From Adlercreutzia hattorii (GTDB lineage Bacteria > Actinomycetota > Coriobacteriia > Coriobacteriales > Eggerthellaceae), in contig NZ_AP022829.1 in assembly GCF_011405655.1 (NCBI RefSeq), positions 1,101,001-1,165,000 of the forward strand: a DNA stretch of 64,000 nt, written 5' to 3'. Positions within the stretch are counted from its first letter, which is position 1; each line of letters begins with the position of its first letter. Made by a program: the position numbers and the translations under genes. Of this stretch, positions 25,324 to 36,288 are shown in pieces. The notes below the pieces were generated by a model. It was not told the origin of the DNA and ran no database searches. It worked only from the letters and a program-made list of their open reading frames with translations.

Positions 25324-26097
25324 ATGGCAGTGAAGTTGAAGTCCCCGACTCAGATCGAGGCCATGAAGGAGGCGGGCCGCGTGTCGGCGCTGGCGCTGCG
25401 GCGCGTGGGCGAGGCGGTCGAGCCCGGCATCACCACGGCCGAGCTGGACGCCATCGCCGAGAAGGTCATCCGCGCCGAGGGCGGCGTTCCGGCCTTCAAG
25501 GGCTACGGCGGCTTTCCCGGCTCCATCTGCGCCTCGGTGAACGATGCCGTGGTGCACGGCATTCCCTCGAGGAAGCTCGTCCTGCGCGAGGGCGACCTCA
25601 TCTCCATCGACACCGGGGCCATCGTGGACGGCTGGGTGGGCGACAACGCCTGGACGTATCCGGTGGGCACGGTGGCACCCGAGGTGCAGCGCCTGCTGGA
25701 GGTGGGGGAGCGCTGCATGTGGGAGGGGCTCGACAACGCGCGTCCCACCAAGCGCCTCGGCGACATCGGGCACGCGGTGCAGTCGCTGGCCGAGGCGGCC
25801 GGCTACTCGGTGGTGCGCGACTACGTGGGCCACGGCATCGGACGCGAGATGCACGAGGATCCGAACGTCCCGAACTTCGGGCGTCGCCGCACGGGGCTGA
25901 AGCTTCTGCCGGGCATGGTGCTCGCTATCGAGCCTATGGTGAACATGGGTACTCGCAAGGTGAAGCAATGCTCTGACGGCTGGCTCGTGCGCACCCGCGA
26001 CGGGAAGCCCTCGGTGCACTTCGAGAAAACCGTCGCCATCACCGAAGACGGCCCGGTCGTCCTCACCACCGAGGAAGGCCATCCGCGCCCCGTGTAG
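25324..26097 (+). CDS. map: Methionine aminopeptidase, type I
   Basis: This is a 257-residue enzyme that removes the initiator methionine. The metal ligands are visible in IDTGAIVDGWVGDNAW, GHGIG, IEPMV and FEKTVAIT. The HEDPNVPNF segment is typical of type Ia. The start at ATG 25324 has only a weak ribosome site (AAAGCGTG). It is convergent with pyrG, whose stop is three bases away. Confidence 0.96.
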   Translation: MAVKLKSPTQIEAMKEAGRVSALALRRVGEAVEPGITTAELDAIAEKVIRAEGGVPAFKGYGGFPGSICASVNDAVVHGIPSRKLVLREGDLISIDTGAIVDGWVGDNAWTYPVGTVAPEVQRLLEVGERCMWEGLDNARPTKRLGDIGHAVQSLAEAAGYSVVRDYVGHGIGREMHEDPNVPNFGRRRTGLKLLPGMVLAIEPMVNMGTRKVKQCSDGWLVRTRDGKPSVHFEKTVAITEDGPVVLTTEEGHPRPV

Positions 26098-26100
26098 GCT

Positions 26101-28575
<2,475 letters not shown>

Positions 28576-28578
28576 TCA

Positions 28579-28606
28579 AGCGCCGGCCCTCAGGTCGGCG
28601 CTTTTT
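28579..28606 (+). terminator. Intrinsic terminator after the DUF1269 gene
   Basis: AGCGCCG (28579-28585) pairs with CGGCGCT (28596-28602), followed by TTTTT. It lies about 120 bases before the convergent FAD reductase stop. Confidence 0.8.
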
Positions 28607-28724
28607 ACGTGCAATGGTTTGACCGGCGAATACTTATCGATTGGAGCAGCTTGTCGTGGTTGCCGGAGAGATGCTCCGTCAAGCCGTCGTCGCTTTGATA
28701 AGAATGCCGATCAAGACCAACATG

Positions 28725-30407
28725 CTATTTCGCCAAGTGCTGCCCGAGCAGCCAGCCGAAAGTGACGCAGCGGCCCAGCGAGATGCCCGGGATGGTCACT
28801 TCGTTGTAGTCGATGCCGAACAGGCCGCCGGCGTTGTTGCCCACGGCATACAGCCCGGGGATGACTGCGCCCGCTTCGGTGAGGCACTCGGAGTCGGCGT
28901 TTGTGATGAGGCCGCTGACGCTCACTCCCAGTTCCACGTTCATGCGCAGGCCGTAGAAGGGAGGCTGCTCGATCTTCGCCATAAGCTCGGGTCGTTTGCC
29001 GAAATCGGTGTCGCCCGCATCGACGAGTTCGTTGTAGCGCTTCACGGTGGCGAGGAAGGTCTCGATGGCCTCGGGAGCCAGCCCCATGACGTTTGCCAGC
29101 TCCTCTAGGCTGTTGGCCTGCACAAGCAGTCCATCCTCGATTTCCCAGGAGAACGCGAGCTCTTCCTCGCCTTCCGGCGTCCACGGGTCTTGAATGCGTC
29201 GGCCGTCTTGATCCCAGCTCATGCCGCCGGCATAGGGCATCTGATTCGGGAGCTCTTCGCGCCACTTGTCATCCCAGATGGCCCATGAAGCGGCCGCCGG
29301 CTGGATCAGCTGCGCATTGCCGCCGCCAGTATAGCCTGCGTCCTCATTGACGTAGCGCTGACCCAGGTTGTTTACGCGCAGATAGGAATAGGCGTAGGCC
29401 ATGAAGGTCATGAGGGGATGCGGTCCCGGTTGCATTGCGGCGCCTGCCCACAGACCCATCTTGTGTCCATCGCCAGTGCCCGTGCTCTCGTTGATGAAGA
29501 AATCAGGGTCGAAGCTGTCGAAATCCCAGGCGGTATAGTAGTCCAGCATCTCTGGGTCTGCTGCGTAGTCGCCGCAAGCCAACACGACGCCCTTGGCCGC
29601 GTTCACCTGCAGATAGCCGTTCTCGCCCTTGCAGATGGCGCCGGTCACGCGGCCGCCATCGACGAGGAGTTGCACGGCCTCAGTGAGGTTGCGGTACTCA
29701 CCGCCGCCGCTCACCACCTCCTGCTGGAGGTTCGCGATCATGGCCTTCGTTGCCGCATACCAGTCGCCGTCGTCGGCGACGGCGCCCTCGTCGGGCCATA
29801 ACTCCACAACGTGCACGTAGTTCTTGAAGTGGTCGCTGTTGCTCTTCATGGCGATGACTTCGGGAACGAATCCGTAGCCGCGGGCCTTCTCGAGGTACCA
29901 GTCGCCGGCGGCTCCGGATTCGCTCATGAAGCGATAGACTTTGTCGCCACGGCAGCGATGGCAGGACTTCTCCATGTGGTCGCGCACCACTTCATACACA
30001 TCCACGGGCTCGATGTTCTTTTCGGCCATGATACCGGGATTGACAAAGCCGTAGTCCAGGCCGATGTTGCGGGGAGCCTCGGCCTTCTCCACGAGGAACA
30101 CCTTCAGGCCCTGCTCGGTGCAGCTGCTCGCGGTGATGGCGCCGGCGATACCCGAGCCGATAACGAGCACATCGGTGTCGACGGTTTCGGCTATCTCGTC
30201 AGCATCGATGGATGCGGGGGCAGTGAGGAACGAGGGCTCTCCCGTGGCGGCGAGGTCGTCGCCACTTGTCGCGCTGCTATTCGAAGAGGACGTTGCGGGG
30301 GCGCAGCCGCCCAGCGTGGTCGCACCGGCCAGTCCTGCTCCGCTCAAGGCGGCTGCTTTGAGGAATCCACGTCGTGAAAGTGCCGTATTGCTTGGGGTGT
30401 CGTGCAT
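28725..30407 (-). CDS. Exported FAD-dependent reductase, fumarate reductase/flavocytochrome c family
   Basis: The product has 560 residues. I chose ATG 30407 because GGAGG lies nine bases upstream; the ATG at 30416 abuts that site. A Tat motif (SRRGFLK) and possible lipobox (LGGC) are followed by a Ser/Ala-rich linker, then a Rossmann FAD site (VLVIGSGIAGAITAS). The C-terminal FAD closure (GLYAVGNNAGGLFG) is present, but the NRLGG-type substrate motif of true fumarate reductases is replaced by YNEVTIPGISLGRC. It therefore probably reduces another organic acceptor. It is divergent from a membrane LuxR regulator. No cytochrome partner is adjacent. Confidence 0.85.
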   Translation of the reverse strand: MHDTPSNTALSRRGFLKAAALSGAGLAGATTLGGCAPATSSSNSSATSGDDLAATGEPSFLTAPASIDADEIAETVDTDVLVIGSGIAGAITASSCTEQGLKVFLVEKAEAPRNIGLDYGFVNPGIMAEKNIEPVDVYEVVRDHMEKSCHRCRGDKVYRFMSESGAAGDWYLEKARGYGFVPEVIAMKSNSDHFKNYVHVVELWPDEGAVADDGDWYAATKAMIANLQQEVVSGGGEYRNLTEAVQLLVDGGRVTGAICKGENGYLQVNAAKGVVLACGDYAADPEMLDYYTAWDFDSFDPDFFINESTGTGDGHKMGLWAGAAMQPGPHPLMTFMAYAYSYLRVNNLGQRYVNEDAGYTGGGNAQLIQPAAASWAIWDDKWREELPNQMPYAGGMSWDQDGRRIQDPWTPEGEEELAFSWEIEDGLLVQANSLEELANVMGLAPEAIETFLATVKRYNELVDAGDTDFGKRPELMAKIEQPPFYGLRMNVELGVSVSGLITNADSECLTEAGAVIPGLYAVGNNAGGLFGIDYNEVTIPGISLGRCVTFGWLLGQHLAK

Positions 30408-30553
30408 CGTGCTCATCCTCCCGTATCCTTTCTCTGGTTTTAAAGGCCCGTGCTGTTTTTGGCCCAGGCACGTCCGCCATCCTACGGCGGCTACCTCGGA
30501 TCGCCCAGACCGCGAAACTGATGAAAATGCTGTCTCCCGGGCCGTTCGATCAT

Positions 30554-30577
30554 CCCCACTTTTGGGTGAAATTGGGG
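30554..30577. promoter_or_regulatory. Candidate operator in the FAD reductase / LuxR divergent region
   Basis: CCCCACTTT (30554-30562) and AAATTGGGG (30569-30577) form a dyad matching at eight of nine positions with a six-base centre. It sits between the two divergent starts, where the LuxR protein or an unrelated factor could bind. A rightward -10-like CATAAT is at 30598-30603. Confidence 0.45.
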
Positions 30578-30621
30578 AGGGGAGGGATGTTATCTGGCAT
30601 AATGCCCTCGAAAGGAGGGCT

Positions 30622-32154
30622 ATGGCACACAACGCTTTGCAGACGGTGCGCGCGACGCTTTCAATGCCCCTCGTATGGGCTATGGCGCTGCTGTTCGCAG
30701 CTATGGAGGCATCCTCGGCCTTTCCCGTGGGAGCGCTGCGGGCACTTTCGGGAACGTCGGCCTCGGCGCTCGCGTCCTTCGGGACTCCGGAACTGCTCTC
30801 GGTGGTCGCCTACGGCCTGCTGCTCGTGACGGCGCGATCTGTCGGCAGCGCGGTCGCGCAGCCTTGGCTCTTCGCGGTGGCACCCGCTTCCAACGTGCTC
30901 GGTATGTTGCTGTGTGCGGGCGCATCGAACACCGCCTATGGCATCATCTCCGCATGGATCGGCATCGCGTGCGTGCAGGGAGCCTCGGCGCTGCTCACCG
31001 TGATGGTGCTCGAGTTGCTGTGCTCCTGCTCGTCGCTGTGGGTTCTCCGCGCGGTGGTGGGCAGCGCGCTTGTCAACGCGCCGCTTGCTGTCATCGGAGA
31101 CGGGGCGCCCTTCGAGGGGACCATTGCTCTTCTTATCGCCGGTTCGGTGGCTTTGGGACTATCTTACCGAGCGTGGAGACGCGGCGTGTGGGCGCCCTGC
31201 GCGGATCCGGTGTTCAAGCGAACCGGCTCCTTTCCGCCTTCCCTCATGGTGGGTTTGGCGATGGTATCCGCGGGCTTCGGCTTCCTTCAGCAGCTGCTCT
31301 ACCAGCAGGACGCAAATGTGGTCGTCGGCGTCATCGTGGGCACCAAATTCGCTGCCGTACTGCTGTTCGTGGCTGTGGCGGGGCTGCTTGGGTCGGCTTT
31401 CGTCGCCACGCTGGCCAAGACGCTTATCACCTTCGCCACTGCGGCCTTCCTCGTGTTCCTCGCCCAAGGTGGTTACTCGCCGCTGTCGAGCGCCCTCATG
31501 TCCACGGGTTATTCCCTCTTCGAGATGACGACCTATTTGGTACTAGCCGAGTTGGCTCTTTCCCTGCGCGTGCGACCGCTTTCGCTGCTGTCGGGCTTCT
31601 ATTTGATTGAGACCGTAGGCTATCTGCTGGGATGCTCGTTGGAGGCGGCTACCGGCCCCGGCGGACTCGATAGGCGCATGGTGGCGGCGGTACTGGCCCT
31701 TGCGCTGCTCATATGCGCCGTGTGGGTATTCACCGAGAAACACGTGAATGATCTGCTGTGGGGCCGCGGCGATGGATCGGCTGGCGGGGATGCCGTACGA
31801 AGGCAAGAGATTGATATAGACGCGGGGGTTTTGGGGTCTCTGACGGGAGGGCACCGCGGGGGCGGTGAGGCGCTGCATGGGGAAGGCTGCCGCCTGGAAG
31901 ATGCCTCCGGGGAAAGCGCTTCGAGCCCCTACGGTCGCGGCGTGGCGCGCGTATCCGAACGGTTCCGGTTGTCGCCGCGGGAGACCGAGGTGCTGCGCCT
32001 GTTCGCCGCAGGCCGCTCTGCTGCCTTCATCGCCGAGCTGCAGTTCGTCACCACCAACACCGTGCGCTCTCATATCAAGCACATCTATGGAAAATGCGAT
32101 GTTCATTCCCGCCAAGAACTCATCACTCTCATAGAGCGCGTCGCTGATCAGTAG
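30622..32154 (+). CDS. LuxR-type regulator with polytopic membrane N-terminus
   Basis: This 510-residue protein has about 12 hydrophobic segments in residues 10-375, a polar linker (about 380-445) and a C-terminal LuxR HTH (about 450-510: LSPRETEVLRLFAAG, then TVRSHIKHIYGKCDVHSRQELI). The architecture, common in Eggerthellaceae, suggests direct coupling of ligand sensing in the membrane to DNA binding. AAAGGAGGG precedes ATG 30622. It is divergent from the FAD reductase gene, its most likely target. The cognate ligand may be the substrate of that enzyme; this is inference from neighbourhood. Confidence 0.88.
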   Translation: MAHNALQTVRATLSMPLVWAMALLFAAMEASSAFPVGALRALSGTSASALASFGTPELLSVVAYGLLLVTARSVGSAVAQPWLFAVAPASNVLGMLLCAGASNTAYGIISAWIGIACVQGASALLTVMVLELLCSCSSLWVLRAVVGSALVNAPLAVIGDGAPFEGTIALLIAGSVALGLSYRAWRRGVWAPCADPVFKRTGSFPPSLMVGLAMVSAGFGFLQQLLYQQDANVVVGVIVGTKFAAVLLFVAVAGLLGSAFVATLAKTLITFATAAFLVFLAQGGYSPLSSALMSTGYSLFEMTTYLVLAELALSLRVRPLSLLSGFYLIETVGYLLGCSLEAATGPGGLDRRMVAAVLALALLICAVWVFTEKHVNDLLWGRGDGSAGGDAVRRQEIDIDAGVLGSLTGGHRGGGEALHGEGCRLEDASGESASSPYGRGVARVSERFRLSPRETEVLRLFAAGRSAAFIAELQFVTTNTVRSHIKHIYGKCDVHSRQELITLIERVADQ

Positions 32155-32223
32155 CGCTCTGGGTCTCTTATTAGATCTTGTATAATAAGAACAAATGTAC
32201 TATATTATGAGACGAAAAAGAGG

Positions 32224-32260
32224 TTGAAGAGGAGAAAGAAAGCAACTATAATTTAGTTGC
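32224..32260 (+). promoter_or_regulatory. hicAB promoter with overlapping operator
   Basis: TTGAAG (32224-32229), 17 bases, TATAAT (32247-32252) form a strong promoter. The -10 lies inside a perfect dyad, GCAACTA (32242-32248) and TAGTTGC (32254-32260), so a bound repressor would block polymerase. Autorepression by the HicB antitoxin is the natural reading. Confidence 0.75.
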
Positions 32261-32275
32261 AGAAAGAAGGCAACG

Positions 32276-32533
32276 ATGACTCAGGTGGAGAAGTTGCTGG
32301 CGATGCTCATGGAGATGCCCCGCACGTTTCGGTTTCGCGATTTCACTCGCATCATGGAGCATCTGGGCTACGAGCTCGATCAAAAGGGCTCCACCTCGGG
32401 CTCTCGCGTGCGGTTCTATCGGGCACGGGATGGGCGCATGCTCATCATGCACGCGCCGCATCCGTCCGACGAGATGTCCCGCGGCGCGGTTCGGGCGGCA
32501 GTGAGATTTCTCCACGGAGAGGATGAGCTATGA
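32276..32533 (+). CDS. hicA: HicA-family toxin (putative mRNA interferase)
   Basis: This is an 85-residue protein with a double-stranded RNA-binding-like HicA fold, seen in FRDFTRIMEHLGYELDQKGS, RVRFYRA and MHAPHPSDEMSRGAVR. In the best-studied HicA toxins the catalytic histidine follows a GS pair (GSH); here residues 41-44 read SGSR, so an arginine occupies that position. His59 and His62 remain. Members with this TSGSRVRF form exist in the family, so it may be active by another residue or be a variant subgroup. Its stop overlaps the hicB start (ATGA). Confidence 0.85.
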   Translation: MTQVEKLLAMLMEMPRTFRFRDFTRIMEHLGYELDQKGSTSGSRVRFYRARDGRMLIMHAPHPSDEMSRGAVRAAVRFLHGEDEL

Positions 32534-32859
32534 GCAACGTGTTGTCCTACCGGGGCTATTACGCAACGGTGGAATTCGATAGCGAGGAAGGGCTGCTCTG
32601 CGGGTCGGTGGTCGGCATGAGCGACGGTGTGTACTTCGAGGTGGAGACTGCCGCGGGGGTGGAAAGCGCTTTCCATGAGGCCGTCGACGATTACCTTTCC
32701 TTTTGCAAGGAAAAAGGGAAGCAGCCGGAGAAATCCTATAAGGGATCGTTCAACGTGCGCATCAATCCTGATTTGCATCGCGCTGCCGCCCTGGCCGCGG
32801 CCGTGCGGAAGGAATCGCTGAACCAGTTCGTTGCCGACGCCATCGCCGCCGCTCTGTAG
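32530..32859 (+). CDS. hicB: HicB-family antitoxin
   Basis: The 109-residue protein has an N-terminal partial RNase H-like HicB fold (YYATVEFDSEEGLLCGSVVG, then AFHEAVDDYLSFC) and a C-terminal ribbon-helix-helix (GSFNVRINPDLHRAAALAAAVRKESLNQFVADAI). It should bind HicA and the palindromic operator over the promoter. The four-base overlap with hicA couples translation. Confidence 0.9.
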   Translation: MSNVLSYRGYYATVEFDSEEGLLCGSVVGMSDGVYFEVETAAGVESAFHEAVDDYLSFCKEKGKQPEKSYKGSFNVRINPDLHRAAALAAAVRKESLNQFVADAIAAAL

Positions 32860-33003
32860 GGCGTCTCGTGCCGTCTGTGCAAATGACGCGAACGGGCGGG
32901 AAGTCGCTGGGGGATGGCAGGCTGCTGCGTTATACTGAATCGGTTGCCTGCGCCTGCCCGGGCGCGGCGGATTCGTGCCCCCGTCTTCGAAGGAGTGTCG
33001 CCC

Positions 33004-34485
33004 ATGCGCGAGGGATTCGACAACGACAAGTACATCGAGCTGCAGGCCGAACGTATCCGCGAGCGGGTCGATCAGTTCGGCGGCAAGCTCTACCTCGAGT
33101 TCGGCGGCAAGCTCTTCGACGACTACCATGCCTCGCGCGTGCTGCCCGGCTTCAAGCCGGACACGAAGATCTCCATGCTGCAATCGATGAAGGATGACGT
33201 GGAGATCGTCATCGCCATCAACGCCAACGACATCGAGCGCTCGAAGGTGCGCGGCGACCTCGGCATCACCTACGACGAGGACGTGCTGCGCCTCATGGAC
33301 ATCTTCCGCTCCATGGGCTTCAAAGTGGGAAGCGTGGTCATCACCCGCTACGCCAACCAGCCCGACGCCGACCTGTTCCGCAAGCGGCTCACGGCCATGG
33401 GCATCACGAGCTACCTGCATTACCCGATTCCGGGCTATCCCAACGACATCGACTACATCGTCTCCGACGAGGGCTTCGGCAAAAACGAGTACATCGAAAC
33501 CGAGCGCCCCATCGTCGTGGTGACCGCCCCGGGCCCCGGCTCGGGCAAGATGGCCACCTGCCTCTCCCAGCTCTATCATGAGCACAAGCGTGGCATCACC
33601 GCCGGCTACGCCAAGTACGAGACCTTCCCCATTTGGAATCTGCCGCTGTCCCATCCGGTGAACATCGCCTATGAGGCGGCCACGGCCGATTTGGACGACG
33701 ACAACATCATCGATCCGTTTCATTTGGAGGCCTACGGCGAGACCACGGTGAACTACAACCGCGACGTGGAGATCTTCCCTGTGCTGCGCGCCACCATGGA
33801 GCGCATCTCCGGTGAGTGTCCCTACCAGTCGCCCACGGACATGGGCGTGAACATGGCGGGGCTGGCCATTTCCGACGACGAGGCGTGCCGCGAGGCGGGC
33901 AACAACGAGATCGTGCGCCGTTACTTCCAGACCGCCGAGGAGATCAAGCGCACGGGCGTGGGCGAGGAGGCCCTGAAGAAGATCGAGCTGCTCATGAACC
34001 AGGCGAACATCACCCAGAATCTCTCGCCGGCCCGCTCGGCGGCACTTCTGAAGGAGGAAATGACGGGCGGCCCCGCCGGTGCCATGGTGCTGCCGGACGG
34101 GCGCGTGGTGACGGGCAAGACGGGCAACCTGCTCGGTGCGGCCTCGGCGCTGCTCATGAACGCGCTCAAGGGCGTCTCGGGGGTCGACGACGAGCTCTAT
34201 GTCATCTCCGACGACGTGCTGGAGCCCATCTGCCACCTGAAGACCGAGCACCTGAAGAGCCACAACCCGCGCCTGCACTCCGACGAGACGCTGCTGGCGC
34301 TGTCCATCTCCTCGGTGCACAACCCGCTGGCCGCCGAGCTCATCGACAACGCCGACAAGCTGCGCGGTTGCGACGCCTACTTCTCGGTCATCATCTCCGC
34401 GGCCGACGAGAAGCTGTACAAGACACTCGGCATCAACGTGTGCTGCGAGCCGAAGTACGAGCAGCACCGCTTCTACCACAAGTAA
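33004..34485 (+). CDS. DUF1846 family protein
   Basis: This 493-residue soluble protein matches DUF1846 (FGGKLYLEFGGKLFDDYHASRVLPGF near the N-terminus). A glycine-rich TAPGPGSGKMATCLSQLYHE segment near residue 180 looks like a nucleotide-binding loop. Function is unknown; ATP-dependent metabolism of an amide or amino compound is a possibility given the linked asparaginase. GAAGGAGTG precedes ATG 33004. It starts a three-gene operon, with three bases to the next gene. Confidence 0.85.
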   Translation: MREGFDNDKYIELQAERIRERVDQFGGKLYLEFGGKLFDDYHASRVLPGFKPDTKISMLQSMKDDVEIVIAINANDIERSKVRGDLGITYDEDVLRLMDIFRSMGFKVGSVVITRYANQPDADLFRKRLTAMGITSYLHYPIPGYPNDIDYIVSDEGFGKNEYIETERPIVVVTAPGPGSGKMATCLSQLYHEHKRGITAGYAKYETFPIWNLPLSHPVNIAYEAATADLDDDNIIDPFHLEAYGETTVNYNRDVEIFPVLRATMERISGECPYQSPTDMGVNMAGLAISDDEACREAGNNEIVRRYFQTAEEIKRTGVGEEALKKIELLMNQANITQNLSPARSAALLKEEMTGGPAGAMVLPDGRVVTGKTGNLLGAASALLMNALKGVSGVDDELYVISDDVLEPICHLKTEHLKSHNPRLHSDETLLALSISSVHNPLAAELIDNADKLRGCDAYFSVIISAADEKLYKTLGINVCCEPKYEQHRFYHK

Positions 34486-34488
34486 GCC

Positions 34489-35256
34489 ATGGATCAGTTT
34501 TTCGCCGGGGGAGGCGCCCTGCAGGTGCCCTTCGGGGCCGACTTCTTCAGCGTCGCCGTGGGCGTTCTCACCGGGGCCATCTTCGCCTGCGACCGCAAGC
34601 TGGACATCGTGGGCACCATTGTGTTGGGCCTCGTGACAGCCTACGGCGGCGGCATCATCCGCGATCTGCTGCTGCAGGATCACGGGGTCTACTTCATGGA
34701 ATATCCCGAGGTCATCCTCATATGCATCTGCCTGGCGGTGTTCGTGTTCTACTTCCGGGGGCTGTTTCGCCACACGGGCCAGGTGCTGTTCTTCGCCGAC
34801 GCGCTCTCGGTGGCCCTGTTCGCACTGGCCGGGGCCAACAAGGCCTTCGCTTGCGGGGAGGGCTTCGTGATGGTGGTCATTTTGGGCGCGCTTACCAGCG
34901 TGGGCGGCGGCGCTCTGCGCGATATCTCGGTGGGGGAGACGCCGGGCGTGTTCCAGCGCTCGAACTTCTACGCGGTGGCCGGATTCGGCGGCGCGTTCGT
35001 GTTCGCGGCCATGGCTTTCGCGAAGGCGCCGCTCGTGCTGGCGGCCGCGGCCTGCGTGTTCACCGTGGTGTTTCTGCGCTACCTGTCGGTGTACTACGAT
35101 TGGAAGACCTCCGACGAGGCCGACCTCACGCCGAAGGTGGCCCGTGGCGCGCGAACGGCCAAGCACTTCTGCGCCGAGCTGTTTCGCCGCGCCACCCTGC
35201 ATCGCAAGAAGGAGCCCGCCACCCGCGCCTCGTGGTTTCGCCATCGAAAGGATTAG
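34489..35256 (+). CDS. TRIC/UPF0126-type membrane channel or glycine transporter family protein
   Basis: This is a 255-residue membrane protein with two UPF0126 repeats, each carrying a GGG-RD motif (YGGGIIRDLLL near residue 45 and GGGALRDIS near 145), giving about seven helices. Prokaryotic TRIC homologues form trimeric cation channels; some relatives are annotated as glycine transporters. A basic C-terminal tail of about 50 residues follows the last helix. It lies three bases from both neighbours, so it is translationally linked to the DUF1846 and asparaginase genes. Confidence 0.85.
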   Translation: MDQFFAGGGALQVPFGADFFSVAVGVLTGAIFACDRKLDIVGTIVLGLVTAYGGGIIRDLLLQDHGVYFMEYPEVILICICLAVFVFYFRGLFRHTGQVLFFADALSVALFALAGANKAFACGEGFVMVVILGALTSVGGGALRDISVGETPGVFQRSNFYAVAGFGGAFVFAAMAFAKAPLVLAAAACVFTVVFLRYLSVYYDWKTSDEADLTPKVARGARTAKHFCAELFRRATLHRKKEPATRASWFRHRKD

Positions 35257-35259
35257 CTT

Positions 35260-36288
35260 ATGCAACCCCGCATTCTCATCGTGTACACCGGGGGCACCAT
35301 CGGCATGACCGAGGATCTCTCCACCGGCGCGCTCGTGCCCTTCAGCTTCGATCATCTGATGAAGAACGTGCCGAAGATCGGGCGTCTCGGCTTTAACCTC
35401 GATCACGTGGAGATGGATCCGCCCATCGATTCCTCGAACATGAACCCGGCCTGCTGGGCCCGGATAGCGTCCGTGATCGCCGACCGCTACGAGGACTTCG
35501 ACGGTTTCGTCGTGCTGCATGGCACCGATACCATGGCCTACACCGCCTCGGCGCTCTCGTTCATGCTGTCCGGTCTGGCCAAACCGGTGGTGCTCACGGG
35601 AAGCCAGCTGCCCATCGGCGAGATCCGCGAGGACGGTACTGAGAACCTCATCACGGCGCTGCAGATCGCTGCGGCCCGTACCGATGCCGGCGAGCCCATG
35701 GTGCAGGAGGTGGCCATCTCGTTCGGGCGCCATCTGTGGCGCGGCAACCGCGCGACGAAGGTCAGCTCCACAAATTTCGGCGCCTTCCAATCGTTCAATT
35801 ACCCGCCCTTGGCCGACATGGACCTGCACATCGTTTTCCGCGAGCGCCTGCTCGCTCGGCCCGCTACGGGAGGGACGCTGGCGGCGGCGCTCGCCATGGA
35901 CGATGCGGTGTCGGTGGTGTTTCTGTATCCCGGTATCACCGAGGCGGTGCTGCGGCCCCAGCTGGAATCGAAGGCCGTGAAGGCCCTCGTGCTGCGCACG
36001 TTCGGCGCCGGCAACGCGCCCACCGAGTCATGGTTCACCGAGCTTATGGCCGATACGGTGCGCGCGGGAAAGGTGGTCGTGAACGTGACCCAGTGCCCTG
36101 CGGGCGGTGTGGAGGAGAAGCGCTACGCCACCGGTGACGCTCTGGCGCGCTCCGGCGTCGTGTCCGGTTACGACATGACCTGCGAGGCGGCCCTCACCAA
36201 GCTCATGTACTTGTTCGGCCAGGGCCTCACGGCGACCGAGGTGGCCGCCGCCATGGTTAAGCCCCTCGCCGGGGAGATGACGGTCTAG
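35260..36288 (+). CDS. ansA: Type I L-asparaginase
   Basis: The 342-residue cytosolic enzyme hydrolyses asparagine to aspartate and ammonia. The first catalytic threonine is in YTGGTIGMT (near residue 12) and the second in HGTDTMAYTAS (near 89). No signal peptide is present. It ends the DUF1846-TRIC-ansA operon. Its stop TAG lies in a CTAG palindrome (36285-36288) that also provides the stop of the convergent xerD gene. Confidence 0.93.
   Translation: MQPRILIVYTGGTIGMTEDLSTGALVPFSFDHLMKNVPKIGRLGFNLDHVEMDPPIDSSNMNPACWARIASVIADRYEDFDGFVVLHGTDTMAYTASALSFMLSGLAKPVVLTGSQLPIGEIREDGTENLITALQIAAARTDAGEPMVQEVAISFGRHLWRGNRATKVSSTNFGAFQSFNYPPLADMDLHIVFRERLLARPATGGTLAAALAMDDAVSVVFLYPGITEAVLRPQLESKAVKALVLRTFGAGNAPTESWFTELMADTVRAGKVVVNVTQCPAGGVEEKRYATGDALARSGVVSGYDMTCEAALTKLMYLFGQGLTATEVAAAMVKPLAGEMTV

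Noticed and set aside
32416-35829. An 1137-codon open frame on the minus strand across hicAB, DUF1846, TRIC and asparaginase genes
   Set aside because: It spans five convincing plus-strand genes, is rich in His/Gly/Arg with no recognisable domain, and lacks a ribosome site.
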